A stretch of 64,000 nt of DNA from Salinisphaera sp. G21_0 (GTDB taxonomy: Bacteria > Pseudomonadota > Gammaproteobacteria > Pseudomonadales > Endozoicomonadaceae): NCBI RefSeq assembly GCF_017744115.1, contig NZ_JAGHQW010000009.1, positions 79,731 through 143,730 on the forward strand, given 5' to 3'. The position numbers and the translations under genes are program-made. Shown here one piece after another: positions 9,301 through 17,622 of the stretch; the first letter of the stretch is position 1; the number at the start of each line of letters is the position of its first letter. The notes below the pieces were generated by a model. That model ran no database searches, had not been told where the DNA came from, and saw nothing but the letters and a program-made list of their open reading frames with translations.

Positions 9301-9469
9301 CACTCCTGGCGGCCCACAGTAGCGCTTGCCGCTCAGGCTCCCTCGGATGAGGGGTTCGCCAGTTCGATTTGCTGGCACTCCATTGGCCAGAGGCTGTTAC
9401 GGACTGGGTGTCAGACTTTGGTTGAGGGTACAGGCTTGCGTAATTCCCTGTTCCGTAGGCAACATCCAT
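6371..9469 (-). CDS. Large putative effector with SidE-type phosphodiesterase domain
   Basis: A 1032-residue protein without signal peptide or membrane helices. Residues from about 630 to 960 resemble the phosphodiesterase domain of Legionella SidE-family and Dup proteins. Visible features are HSCSHVLRARNN (catalytic-His region), ALAIIFHDAAAEDVDKS (HD pair and acidic residues), the IAQAMVSKEND helix, and FADRLDIIRC. In SidE proteins this domain cuts phosphoribosyl-linked ubiquitin or the ADP-ribose-ubiquitin intermediate in the host cell. The first 600 residues are not recognised; they contain helical stretches but no mono-ADP-ribosyltransferase motif that I can see, so this would be a Dup-like (removing) rather than a complete SidE enzyme. 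The assignment is from remembered motifs and needs a profile search. It neighbours an F-box-WD40 gene. Confidence 0.6.
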   Translation of the reverse strand: MDVAYGTGNYASLYPQPKSDTQSVTASGQWSASKSNWRTPHPREPERQALLWAARSGRLAFRRIYLNTEKQYFSGKGSPRPFSLVLPGGMMPTKPIPKRYCQWMVGIVDPQCLYVYKCDAYTQRLLLEPGLTPEQLRAKLLPDLPSMFYRRREHGEQVIWRAYPHRFTSGHLRKDGTFSLPKLKPGNDTPVLDYPELVLTKYGKEDIKCIVVYLDAQINIADTLWHKRQCEEVLGLESLPLVVYCHRTGSVQVNFDGELDSKHLAKNEDSLDYFAISQGIPPENFRAMLNLLPMSLRTQALGSELTVSPDVEHKLQQAIQLVSDPGCYSYEKLLGLKQSGLPIHQPFFHKGSFESLLEMLLTSEMCRYSHPEQKHIKKQEKEAYRMFQLLLHSGASLPKEWCVSFIYWMDRFDSNTMPLGIMNCMLAAFSPFDFLTLLHLRQIPLTCCPGAVVEFDRICQGLSQQQRQDALEEIVQQYVKDCRFPTLDTIKSHLLALFYSGASLNKNFMKSFKSNMQKRDLKGKMIVDDFSPNDYTNWLDNLWKQRETYLFYQHWPEHVQWARRENARLKQSLHHDDPGTSATSLAAESPAALQFLVNAFSEPPVLPDHVGDNEKTILTVLQHYYRRPGPERVIKSLARQTMPTVWKPQHSCSHVLRARNNGLWYMELLEKFQLCRLKKIEKELLALAIIFHDAAAEDVDKSAEETRSAGYFKRDLTGHYPELLLGNIAQAMVSKENDTRGKDEQNLPDPVRWYLRILRFADRLDIIRCYGVGADFPGFTVTEPPGFDAARLDLPPKLTGKFTPGPGNKGEFQRHLEAAMHGAADLARITTRLQDHRKKDYTEVYGLNEHGGSRISENFEWTTEPVQRMMQFIDDNVRRKMAREAGIIVCSDPGHRACKADQNKGVTYGIHNSWYDLRQVAIPTGMTLLEKMQYEHDPSLLSPATQQALAQEVQRLKSEGIRMNPGTLTQETLASEEARKVLKKRGIAVISEKRPYFTDNGSPREWPMLVPKKILKLGAPQNAPAGWACTTL

Positions 9470-9668
9470 GGCAATACTCCATTAAAACTTGTCCTCCATG
9501 AGAGTAATTGGCTGGTGAAAAGTTCCATCACGGCCCTAAGGATCAGGCTTCTCTATCTTTCCAACGGTGTCATAACCGATTTAATTGGCTGAACAGGCCA
9601 ACGAGTTAAGGAATGGAGCGAGTGGTAATTATGCGACAACTTCTAACCACAGAATTGACAGCAAACAA

Positions 9669-11585
9669 TCAGTCAGACATCCGTAGTTCAGTGATCTTCG
9701 CTGTGTTACCGCCATGGAGGGTCAACACATGGCCATTGATGCTAAAGATGGCTGATATGATTGCACTACGATGGGAAGTGGTGGCTTTTTCTTCCCATGA
9801 TCCATCGCTGTTCTGACCATAAATTTTCACTGTACCATCGAAACTGGCAGTGACCACATGGCGGCCATCGACACTAAAGGTTGCTAATCTAATATCCTTA
9901 CCATTGGAAATAACGGCTTTTTCTCTCCATGATCCATTGATCGTCAGGCCATAGATTTTCACCGTGTGATCTATGCTGCATGTGATGACATGACGGCTAT
10001 CGGGGCTGAATTTGGCATAGTAGACTCTTTTGTTATGGGAAATCATGGCTTTTTCTTCCCATGATCCATCGTCCTTCTCGCCATAGATTTTCGCTTTGCC
10101 ATCTAGACTGGCGGTCACCACATGGCGGCTATCGGCGCTGAATTTGGCTGAGAAGAAACTTTTGTTATGGGAAATGGTGGTTTTTTCTTTCCATGATCCG
10201 TCTTTATCCTGGCCACAGATTATCGCCTTGCCATCGTCACTGGAGGTCATTAAATAGCAACTATCGGGGCTGAATTTGGCTGAGTTGACCTTTGCATTGT
10301 GGGAAATGATGGCTTTTTCTTCCCATGAGCCATCGGCATTCAGTCTATGGATTTTTGCACTGCCATTTTTTCTGGTGATCACCACATGGCGACTATCAGG
10401 GCTGAATTTGACTGAGACAAAATCGGAAATAATGGCTTTTTCCAGCCATGACCCATCGTCCTTCCTGGCATAGATTTTCGCTTTGCTATCCAGGCTGGCG
10501 GTCACCACATAGCGGCTATCGGGGCTGAAGGAGGCTGTGTAGAGAATTTCATCATGTGGAATGATGGCTTCTTCTGCCCATGACCCATCGTCTATCAGGC
10601 CATAGATTTTTGCCCTCTTATCCCAACTGGTGGTTACTACATAGCGACCATCTTTGCTGAAGGTGGCAAAATTGACCCTATCATCATGGGAAATAGTGGC
10701 TTTTTCTTCCCATGATCGTTCGTCCTTCTTGCCATAAATTTTCGCCTTGCCATCGTCACTGTAGGTCAACACATGGCGGCTATCGGGGCTGAATTTGGCT
10801 GAGCGGACCCAGTGACTGTGGGAAGTAGTGGCTTTTTCTTCCCATGATTGTTCGTCCTTCTTGCCATAAATTTTCGCCTTGCCATCCATACCTGCGGTCA
10901 CTACATAGCGGCTATTGGCACTGAAGGTGACTGATCTGACTTGCTTATCATGGGAGATAGTGCTTTTTGCTACCCATGATTCATCGCTCTCCTGGCCATA
11001 GATTTTACAGGTTCCAGAGTGACAGGCGATCACCAGGTGGCGTCCATCGGCGCTGAAGGCAGCTAAGTCCTTTGAACTATTACAGGGGATGCTGGCTTTA
11101 GTCTCTAATTTAAATGATTTACATTGACACATCAGTTTAGTGAGAGTGGAAAAGAACAGAGCAGGAAAATAAAAACACGCCTGGCGATCCATGATTGGCT
11201 TGACTAATGCCTCATCCGTTGTAAAACGGCTCAACCAATTCTCGAGTTGACCTTTATTTTTTGCAGTGAGGATTGTTTGCGTAATGGCCTGGTGTGATGA
11301 AGCAATCTGGCGATACCACGCCCTTATCATTGATGCATCTTTTTTGAGCGTTTTGTAAATGCATGAATTCGCCTGTGTTAAACGGGCAATATCACGAGTC
11401 TGCAAATAGGTATAAATTTTGGATTGTATTTCAAAGGGTAAATCGAGCAATAATGAAAGCTCATTCTTGTCACGAACAATGACGTCCCTACGCGTGCTGA
11501 TACCACTTCGTGTCTCTGATTGAGATTGAACTGGTGTTGATGAAAGTGCATCACCAATACCGGAACTACTCTTTATGTAATCCAT
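9669..11585 (-). CDS. F-box plus WD40-repeat protein, putative SCF-hijacking effector
   Basis: A 638-residue protein. Residues about 46-92 match an F-box: LDLPFEIQSKIYTYLQ, then TRDIARLTQANSCIY and a late Trp (RAWY). A helical linker follows, then eleven WD40-like blades from about residue 170, each with SPDSRHVVTAS, DGKAKIYG and SWEEKAxISH elements at a period near 42-45 residues. F-box-WD40 proteins in eukaryotes are substrate receptors of SCF ubiquitin ligases; the F-box binds Skp1 and the propeller binds substrate. Bacterial pathogens use F-box effectors the same way. The Ser-rich first 35 residues could be a secretion leader. The blades are similar to each other, suggesting recent expansion. 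Confidence 0.75.
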   Translation of the reverse strand: MDYIKSSSGIGDALSSTPVQSQSETRSGISTRRDVIVRDKNELSLLLDLPFEIQSKIYTYLQTRDIARLTQANSCIYKTLKKDASMIRAWYRQIASSHQAITQTILTAKNKGQLENWLSRFTTDEALVKPIMDRQACFYFPALFFSTLTKLMCQCKSFKLETKASIPCNSSKDLAAFSADGRHLVIACHSGTCKIYGQESDESWVAKSTISHDKQVRSVTFSANSRYVVTAGMDGKAKIYGKKDEQSWEEKATTSHSHWVRSAKFSPDSRHVLTYSDDGKAKIYGKKDERSWEEKATISHDDRVNFATFSKDGRYVVTTSWDKRAKIYGLIDDGSWAEEAIIPHDEILYTASFSPDSRYVVTASLDSKAKIYARKDDGSWLEKAIISDFVSVKFSPDSRHVVITRKNGSAKIHRLNADGSWEEKAIISHNAKVNSAKFSPDSCYLMTSSDDGKAIICGQDKDGSWKEKTTISHNKSFFSAKFSADSRHVVTASLDGKAKIYGEKDDGSWEEKAMISHNKRVYYAKFSPDSRHVITCSIDHTVKIYGLTINGSWREKAVISNGKDIRLATFSVDGRHVVTASFDGTVKIYGQNSDGSWEEKATTSHRSAIISAIFSINGHVLTLHGGNTAKITELRMSD

Positions 11586-11615
11586 AAATAGTCGACATTA
11601 TTTGGCGGATGGTTT

Positions 11616-12338
11616 TCACGAAGATTTAGCGATAATGGCACAGTCCTCTTTTCCGTCCTGTGCATTGGTACTCTGGCCGTAAAAATTCACCAGTCTTTTT
11701 ATCCGGCTGCGTCCCTGGGCCATTCGGTAGCGGTTGGTGTCCCTCAGGCTGTATACGCAACCGCAGTATTCCTGTTGATAGAACGCTTCCCGTTTGGACA
11801 GCTCAATCATTCTCTGGCTGCCCCCTTGTTTACGCCAGTTGTGAGTCCAGTAGGAAACACCGGGGTAGTGCCCTGCAGAGCGGATGCCACAGTCATTGAT
11901 CTGTTCCATGTTCTTCCAGCGTGAAATACCCAGTGTGCTGGAGATTACCGAAAAGTGGTGTTCATAAGCATAAAGGGCGGTTCGTTCAAAGCGCATATCA
12001 AAACAGACGGTGCAGCGTTTGCCCCGTTCCGGCTCATTTTCCAGGCCCCGGGTGCGGGCAAACCAGTTGTCGGTATCATAATCAGCATCAATAAACGGAA
12101 TATTGAGTTTGTCACAGAACCGTTTGTTTTCATCCTTGCGAAGCCGGTACTCCTCAGCCGGGTGGATGTTCGGGTTGTAAAAGAATACGGTCTGCTCAAT
12201 ACCCGATGCCTGAATCGCTTCCATCACTTCACCGGCGCAGGGGGCGCAGCAGGAATGCAGCAGGATTTTTTCAGCACCATCAGGAATATTCAGAACAGGG
12301 CGTTGATAATTTTCCAGGGAGAGAGGGGTGTTTTTCAT
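11616..12338 (-). CDS. queH: Epoxyqueuosine reductase QueH
   Basis: A 240-residue QueH (DUF208) protein that reduces epoxyqueuosine to queuosine in tRNA, the last step of queuosine synthesis, as a non-homologous alternative to QueG. Diagnostic cysteines are present: HSCCAPC at residues 28-34, CTVCFDMR in the middle, and YCGC near the C-terminus. These bind an iron-sulfur cluster and metal. I use the ATG at 12338; the frame is open to 12545 but the extra residues are not QueH-like. It is a housekeeping gene set among effector-like genes, and the 30-base gap to the F-box gene may be coincidental. Confidence 0.9.
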   Translation of the reverse strand: MKNTPLSLENYQRPVLNIPDGAEKILLHSCCAPCAGEVMEAIQASGIEQTVFFYNPNIHPAEEYRLRKDENKRFCDKLNIPFIDADYDTDNWFARTRGLENEPERGKRCTVCFDMRFERTALYAYEHHFSVISSTLGISRWKNMEQINDCGIRSAGHYPGVSYWTHNWRKQGGSQRMIELSKREAFYQQEYCGCVYSLRDTNRYRMAQGRSRIKRLVNFYGQSTNAQDGKEDCAIIAKSS

Positions 12339-12435
12339 GGCAGCTATACCGGTCTGACAGGTAGAGTGTTTACACAACCGGTAAGCATAGCAAAATATTG
12401 TCGTAAACCTGCTATCCAGCAGAAGAACCGATGGT

Positions 12436-13683
12436 TTAATCGCTCCTATTGGTAAACAGTATTTGTAATGCCTCCTGATGAGCCTCAAATAATTGATGGT
12501 AGTTTTGACAAAAGGCGTCTTCATTCGGTTCCACCAGTACCTCAAAGGAAGGCGCTATACCTTTTGCCCAACCGGGTAGGTAGTACCCTTTGGCAGCACA
12601 CAGTGCATGAATGATCATTTCTACAGTACCACCGGGTCCTCTGACCGTTGGTGCCAAGTGCACATACCACCAGTGAATGCGAGGGATTACCGAAAGGTCG
12701 CCAGCCATCGCCTGATCAATTAAACCCTGAACATGCTGTAACCCCGGATTCAGTTGATCAGGATCCGTATGGATAATTAAAGCAGAGTGCTTATGCTTGC
12801 CAACATAATGCAAATAATATGCACCAAAAAAATATTCAATTCCATAATTCTTGATTCTGGGGCTGGTCACTATTTGGGTTAGATAAACCTTATTCTCTCC
12901 TGCATTACCCACAACCACGCCATAATGTATTTGATCAATTTCAAGGGGGGTTAGTTTATATTTGTCAGAGAGATGGTTAATAAACCTTTCTCCTGCCTTG
13001 GTTTTGTGATTGATAAAGAATTCATTATGGGCCAGTGCAACCGCACGTTGTTTAGCGCAGGAATAAGTAGAGTTTAGTGGGGTGTGGGTACAAATGGGAT
13101 ATTTACTCACTAATTGCAGATTATTACGAAGAAGGCCAAATTCTTCAGCACAGTCGTTATTTCTGGTAATCTCAATGTGTTTGCGAGTATTAATTGCTTT
13201 CTTAATTAACTCTTCAGCAGTGATTGTCCTTTTAATAATACTGTCTTTTACCCGGTCAACAAATAATCTGAATTCTGAGTTAAAAACATCTGGATCACCA
13301 TATGGCAGCCAATTATCTCTTTTAACCAGATGATTGGGATTTTCTGGCCGAATCATCAAAGGTGACAGCAACTGTTCATTTTTTACTGGCAAAACCTCAG
13401 TTTCTGGTGTTTTTTCAGGGATCTGGCTGGACAGCTGAGGATGCTCCAGGGAATTTTCCGGCCTTTTATCAGCAGTTACTGTTACTTTTCTAAGTGTGCC
13501 ATCATCGGCTTGGGTGCACTGTTCAGGGGGATTACCGGTGGCATGCTGGATATTGACCATTAAATTTCGATTCGATAACTGTTTTACCGGTATTTTCTGA
13601 TGTTCAACCGATGATGGCTGAGTGGGCAATGAAGATGAATTTGTCCGACCTGCAATAGGGGGGGCATCATTAATTGTGTTCAC
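12436..13683 (-). CDS. Putative effector sharing its N-terminal leader with the next gene
   Basis: A 415-residue protein of unknown function. The first 110 residues form a Ser/Thr/Pro-rich leader that aligns almost end to end with the leader of the chorismate mutase protein at 13786-14589 (shared blocks [28 protein letters not shown]). The remaining 300 residues are globular and different, with [30 protein letters not shown] and a conserved-looking [18 protein letters not shown] block. No catalytic family is recognised. The shared leader on unrelated bodies is what one expects of a secretion or targeting module. There is no Sec signal peptide. The two genes lie in tandem 100 bases apart. Confidence 0.65.
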   Translation of the reverse strand: MNTINDAPPIAGRTNSSSLPTQPSSVEHQKIPVKQLSNRNLMVNIQHATGNPPEQCTQADDGTLRKVTVTADKRPENSLEHPQLSSQIPEKTPETEVLPVKNEQLLSPLMIRPENPNHLVKRDNWLPYGDPDVFNSEFRLFVDRVKDSIIKRTITAEELIKKAINTRKHIEITRNNDCAEEFGLLRNNLQLVSKYPICTHTPLNSTYSCAKQRAVALAHNEFFINHKTKAGERFINHLSDKYKLTPLEIDQIHYGVVVGNAGENKVYLTQIVTSPRIKNYGIEYFFGAYYLHYVGKHKHSALIIHTDPDQLNPGLQHVQGLIDQAMAGDLSVIPRIHWWYVHLAPTVRGPGGTVEMIIHALCAAKGYYLPGWAKGIAPSFEVLVEPNEDAFCQNYHQLFEAHQEALQILFTNRSD

Positions 13684-13785
13684 AACTTTGAATTCTTTGT
13701 TTTAGTGGTTGTAATAATTTTTCTGGATTTCAAGCCATATTCAGCTTAAAAAATCCTTTTAATGTCAGCTGTCAATCAATCAGTT

Positions 13786-14589
13786 TTAAATCACACGTAT
13801 CCTCTGAAGACTTTTAAACATTTTCTCTTTGTCGTCTTCGGACAGGTGCCTTGCATTTACCAACCTGACAAAGTCTTTCTGCATGTTATTATCAAATGTT
13901 CCTCCATTTTTAAGATATGCGCTGATTTGTTCCACGATCTGGTCACCAAGCTCCATAAGCTTGGGCCTGACCTCAGAATCCAGGTCGTGGTGCTTTTTAT
14001 TTGCTGGCTTGGCAGAAGACCATTGATCAATATATGCCTGTTGAATAGCCTTGGCCGCATTCATCTGAGCCTGAAAAAAATGAGTGATGGAATCCGGTTC
14101 TAAACCAGCCTTCTTAGCAACACACAGTGCCTTCTCAAGCACGATTTTTTCTCTGTTCAAATCTTCAACAGCCCGACCATTCATGTTCTTGAATAAGGCT
14201 ACAGCTTTCATATAAGTTAGCCGCTGGTTGATTAACTCAAAGATTCCATGTAATTGCTGATTTCTGGCTGGCAAAACCTCAGTTACTGGTGTTGTTTCAG
14301 GGGGGGGGCCGGGCTGTAGAGTAAGACCTGTAGAATTTACCAGCCTGGTTTTCGTAGTTATTGCAACTTTTCGAAACGTGCAATCACTGGCTTGGGCACA
14401 TTGTTCCGGGGGATGCTTGATATTTACCTTTAAATCTGTATTCGATAACTGTTTTACCGGTATTTCTTTATCTTCAACCGATGATTTATCTTCAACCGAT
14501 GATTTATCATCAACCGATGATGGCTGAGGATATTTGGAAGATGAACTTGTCTGACGTATCGTAGTGGATGCTTGATTAACCGGGTTCAC
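13786..14589 (-). CDS. AroQ-gamma chorismate mutase fused to effector-type leader
   Basis: A 267-residue protein. Residues about 113-235 match the secreted (gamma) AroQ chorismate mutase fold: LHGIFELINQRL with R123, AVALFKN with K134, VEDLNRE with R146, AGLEPDSITHFFQAQMNAAK, AIQQAYIDQW, then SEVRPKLMELG. Arg, Lys, Arg and Gln fall where the Mycobacterium tuberculosis exported enzyme has its active-site residues. It would convert chorismate to prephenate. Exported family members normally have a Sec signal; here there is instead a 110-residue polar leader with three SSVEDK-type repeats, homologous to the leader of the gene at 12436. That suggests delivery to a host, as fungal and nematode chorismate mutase effectors are, but delivery is inferred. 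Confidence 0.8.
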   Translation of the reverse strand: MNPVNQASTTIRQTSSSSKYPQPSSVDDKSSVEDKSSVEDKEIPVKQLSNTDLKVNIKHPPEQCAQASDCTFRKVAITTKTRLVNSTGLTLQPGPPPETTPVTEVLPARNQQLHGIFELINQRLTYMKAVALFKNMNGRAVEDLNREKIVLEKALCVAKKAGLEPDSITHFFQAQMNAAKAIQQAYIDQWSSAKPANKKHHDLDSEVRPKLMELGDQIVEQISAYLKNGGTFDNNMQKDFVRLVNARHLSEDDKEKMFKSLQRIRVI

Positions 14590-14833
14590 TGATTCGAATC
14601 CTTTGTTAAAGAGGGGTAATAATTTTCCTCGATGTCAAACCATTTTCAGGGTAATAACATCACCATAACATGGGCTATCAATCAACAAACTAACTATGTT
14701 GTCAGTAATTCTAACGGACAGTCATTTATGAGGCAGGTTTCGGCGCACATTCAGAGTGAGATAAGAAGAATGAGCAGGCAGCAGCAGTGCTGAAGGCAGG
14801 AAATGGCTGGATTTTCATCGGTGGAGCAGGAAT

Positions 14834-15781
14834 ATGGTATTCGAATCTATTGAGCTATTGGCCAGGCGGGTTCCTGTTCAGCCAGTAACAACCCGGTGGC
14901 TCGATGAAACCGGTGTATCCCTGGATATTTTGCGCCTGGATCAACTTGACCCCGAGATCAGCGGTAACAAGTGGTACAAGCTGAAACATAATCTTATTGC
15001 CGCGCAGCAGGAGGGCAAATCGGCCATTCTCAGCTTTGGTGGTGCCTGGTCCAACCATATTCATGCACTGGCTGCGGCGGGTCATCGGTTTGGCATGCCA
15101 ACCATCGGCGTTATCAGGGGAGAGCCGGGGGAATCTCTGTCAGCAACCTTGACCGATGCGGTTAACTGGGGAATGCAATTACAATACCTGTCCAGAAGTG
15201 ATTATCGTCGAAAGAATGAAGCCGTCTTTGTTAACCATCTTTTGCATCAATCAGGTTTGTCAGCCCGGGATGTGCATGTTGTACCGGAAGGCGGGAGTAA
15301 TTTGTCCGGTGTACAGGGTTGCCGAGAAATTCTGGCAGCAGGGGGCATCACTGCGGGGAGCTATGATGAGATCTGGCTGGCGTGTGGCACGGGGGCCACG
15401 CTGTCAGGGGTGGCGCTGGCTGCGGCAAAAGAGATGCCGCAGACGCAGGTGACCGGTGTCGCCGTCCTTAAAGGAGGCGATTTTCTGCGGGGTGATATTC
15501 ATCACTACACCAGGCAGGCATTGGCTAACTGGACGCTGTTGACGGACTATCATCATGGCGGTTACGCTCGCACTACCGAGACGTTGCTGTCGTTTATAAA
15601 ATCCTTTGAGCAGGAGACGGCAATCCCTTTGGATCCGGTATACACCGGCAAAGTCATGTTTGCCATCCGGCATTCACTGGCGGAAAACCTGAAGCAAGGC
15701 CTTCCCTGCCGGGGCAGACGGCTGTTAATGGTTCATACCGGAGGGCTTCAGGGGCGGCGCGGAATTGGTTTAAAAATATAA
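14834..15781 (+). CDS. PLP-dependent D-cysteine desulfhydrase / ACC deaminase family enzyme
   Basis: A 315-residue fold-type II PLP enzyme. The PLP lysine lies in SGNKWYKLKHNL, followed by the ACC deaminase/D-cysteine desulfhydrase signature FGGAWSNHIHALAAAG, and the phosphate-binding loop ACGTGATLSG is present. Members cleave D-cysteine to pyruvate, sulfide and ammonia, or 1-aminocyclopropane-1-carboxylate; sequence alone does not decide here. The start at 14834 has a usable GGAGCAGG upstream. It precedes aceK by 16 bases, so the two are probably cotranscribed, although no metabolic link is evident. Confidence 0.85.
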   Translation: MVFESIELLARRVPVQPVTTRWLDETGVSLDILRLDQLDPEISGNKWYKLKHNLIAAQQEGKSAILSFGGAWSNHIHALAAAGHRFGMPTIGVIRGEPGESLSATLTDAVNWGMQLQYLSRSDYRRKNEAVFVNHLLHQSGLSARDVHVVPEGGSNLSGVQGCREILAAGGITAGSYDEIWLACGTGATLSGVALAAAKEMPQTQVTGVAVLKGGDFLRGDIHHYTRQALANWTLLTDYHHGGYARTTETLLSFIKSFEQETAIPLDPVYTGKVMFAIRHSLAENLKQGLPCRGRRLLMVHTGGLQGRRGIGLKI

Positions 15782-15797
15782 GAGCAATGGTGCAGTA

Positions 15798-17603
15798 ATG
15801 AATACTTCAATAGCCCGACAGATTGCCAGAATTGTTCTTGAAGGGTTCAGTGACTATCGAACACGCTTTACTGACATCACCCTGGGTGCCCGGGACCATT
15901 TTCTGAAGGCAGACTGGAGTGCTGCACAAAATGCCGCTTCTGACCGGATTAACCTTTACCATGTTGCCGTCACCGATGTGATGACAACCCTGGCATCCCG
16001 GATTGAAGCGTCCTATCTCAGCGATAGTAGCTGCTGGCAGGATGTGCATGATGCTTACCTGGATTTGATCTCTTACCGGACCGACCCGGAACTGGCGGAA
16101 ACCTTTTATAACTCCATCTACCGCAAGTTGTTCAGGGGCGAAGCGGTGAACCCCCGTCACTGTTTTATTCAGTCTGAATTTGATGGTTTTAAGGTTCACA
16201 GCGCCAGGGGCATTTATCGATCCTATGCTTTTAATGATAAAAGTAATGACCAAAGCCAGCAGCAGGGGCTGGTCAGTCAGGTTGGCCAGATACTGGATGA
16301 TTTTCAGTTTGAACTGCCCTGGGAGTACCGGCGCAGGGATATTCGCAATATTATCCATGCGTTGCAGAAAACTCAGCCATCATGGGTCCGGCGCAGTGAT
16401 GTTCGGGTGGATGTGCTGAAGTGGGTCTTTTATCGGAATAAAGCCGCTTACCTGGTGGGAAGGCTGGTGGCAGGAGACGACCTGCAACCGTTTGTTCTGG
16501 CGGTTCTGAATAATGAACAGGGTGCGCTCTACGTTGACGCCCTGCTCTGTGAAAACGACAGTGTTAGTGTGCTGTTCAGCTTTACCCGCTCTTATTTTCT
16601 GGTTGATGCCCGGATTCCCTCCGAGTGTATTGAGTTTTTGCACACACTGGTGCCTGAAAAGAAACGTGCCGAGCTTTATAACTCCATCGGTTTCTTCAAG
16701 CATGGTAAAAGTGTCTTCTATCGGGATTTTCTCCAGCATTTGCACCACTCTGCTGATCAGTTTGTCATCGCTCCGGGTGTAAAGGGCATGGTGATGTCGG
16801 TGTTTATGCTGCCTTCCCTGGATATGGTGTTTAAAGTCATCAAAGATCATTTCGCCCCGCCCAAAGATATCAGCAAGGCCATGGTTAAAGACCGGTACTA
16901 TCTGGTGAAAACCCATGACCGGGTGGGGCGGATGGCAGATACTCAGGAGTACTCCAACCTGATATTGCCCCGTTCCCGGTTCAGTGATGAGTTGTTGCAG
17001 GAGTTGCAGCAGGTAGCTCCCTCTACCGTTATTGTCTATGGCGATAAGGTGCTGATTCGCCATCTATATACTGAGCGGCGAATGATGCCCATGAATATCT
17101 ATGTTGAACAGCTGGTTGACCATGGCAACGAGCAGGCACTGGAAGCAGTGCTTGATGAGTATGGCCGGGCGATCAAGCAACTGGCCGCCGCCAATATCTT
17201 CCCGGGCGATATGCTGCTGAAAAATTTCGGGGTAACTCGCCATGGTCGTGTGGTTTTCTACGATTACGATGAAATTATCTATCTGACCGAGTGCAATTTT
17301 CGCGAGATACCGGAGGCGCTCTATCCAGAGCAGGAAATGTCCGCTGAGCCCTGGTATTCCGTTTCACCGGGGGATATTTTTCCGGAAGAGTTCCCGGTGT
17401 TTCTATTTCCTGATCTGGCCATCCGCAAACGTTTTATCCGTCTTCATGGTGATCTTTTTACCGCCAGTTACTGGCGCAGTGTTCAGCAGCAGATTACCCA
17501 GGGGCAGGTGATGGATGTATTGCCATACACGCCATCACTGCAACTGAAAAAACACCATGTTGACCGGGCTGCTTCCCGGAAAAAAACAGCGCCTGTGGTT
17601 TAA
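15798..17603 (+). CDS. aceK: Isocitrate dehydrogenase kinase/phosphatase
   Basis: A 601-residue AceK, full length for the family. It switches isocitrate dehydrogenase between active and phosphorylated forms at the TCA cycle/glyoxylate shunt branch point. Visible family segments include the ATP-binding loop APGVKGMVMSVFMLPSLD and FKVIKDHFAPPK, and the catalytic region FPGDMLLKNFGVTRHGRVVFYDYDE, where the last Asp residues bind metal. It lies directly after the PLP enzyme gene and away from aceA/aceB, which are not in the window. Its 3' end overlaps a hairpin that acts as terminator for the opposite gene. Confidence 0.95.
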   Translation: MNTSIARQIARIVLEGFSDYRTRFTDITLGARDHFLKADWSAAQNAASDRINLYHVAVTDVMTTLASRIEASYLSDSSCWQDVHDAYLDLISYRTDPELAETFYNSIYRKLFRGEAVNPRHCFIQSEFDGFKVHSARGIYRSYAFNDKSNDQSQQQGLVSQVGQILDDFQFELPWEYRRRDIRNIIHALQKTQPSWVRRSDVRVDVLKWVFYRNKAAYLVGRLVAGDDLQPFVLAVLNNEQGALYVDALLCENDSVSVLFSFTRSYFLVDARIPSECIEFLHTLVPEKKRAELYNSIGFFKHGKSVFYRDFLQHLHHSADQFVIAPGVKGMVMSVFMLPSLDMVFKVIKDHFAPPKDISKAMVKDRYYLVKTHDRVGRMADTQEYSNLILPRSRFSDELLQELQQVAPSTVIVYGDKVLIRHLYTERRMMPMNIYVEQLVDHGNEQALEAVLDEYGRAIKQLAAANIFPGDMLLKNFGVTRHGRVVFYDYDEIIYLTECNFREIPEALYPEQEMSAEPWYSVSPGDIFPEEFPVFLFPDLAIRKRFIRLHGDLFTASYWRSVQQQITQGQVMDVLPYTPSLQLKKHHVDRAASRKKTAPVV

Positions 17604-17611
17604 CAGGCGCT
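17580..17611 (-). terminator. Rho-independent terminator of the phnA-like gene
   Basis: On the minus strand a perfect 9-bp stem (agcgcctgt/acaggcgct) with a 6-base loop is followed by seven T residues. It lies 12 bases after the stop of the phnA-like gene and overlaps the last codons of aceK on the other strand. Confidence 0.8.
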
Positions 17612-17622
17612 ACTTACGGTGT

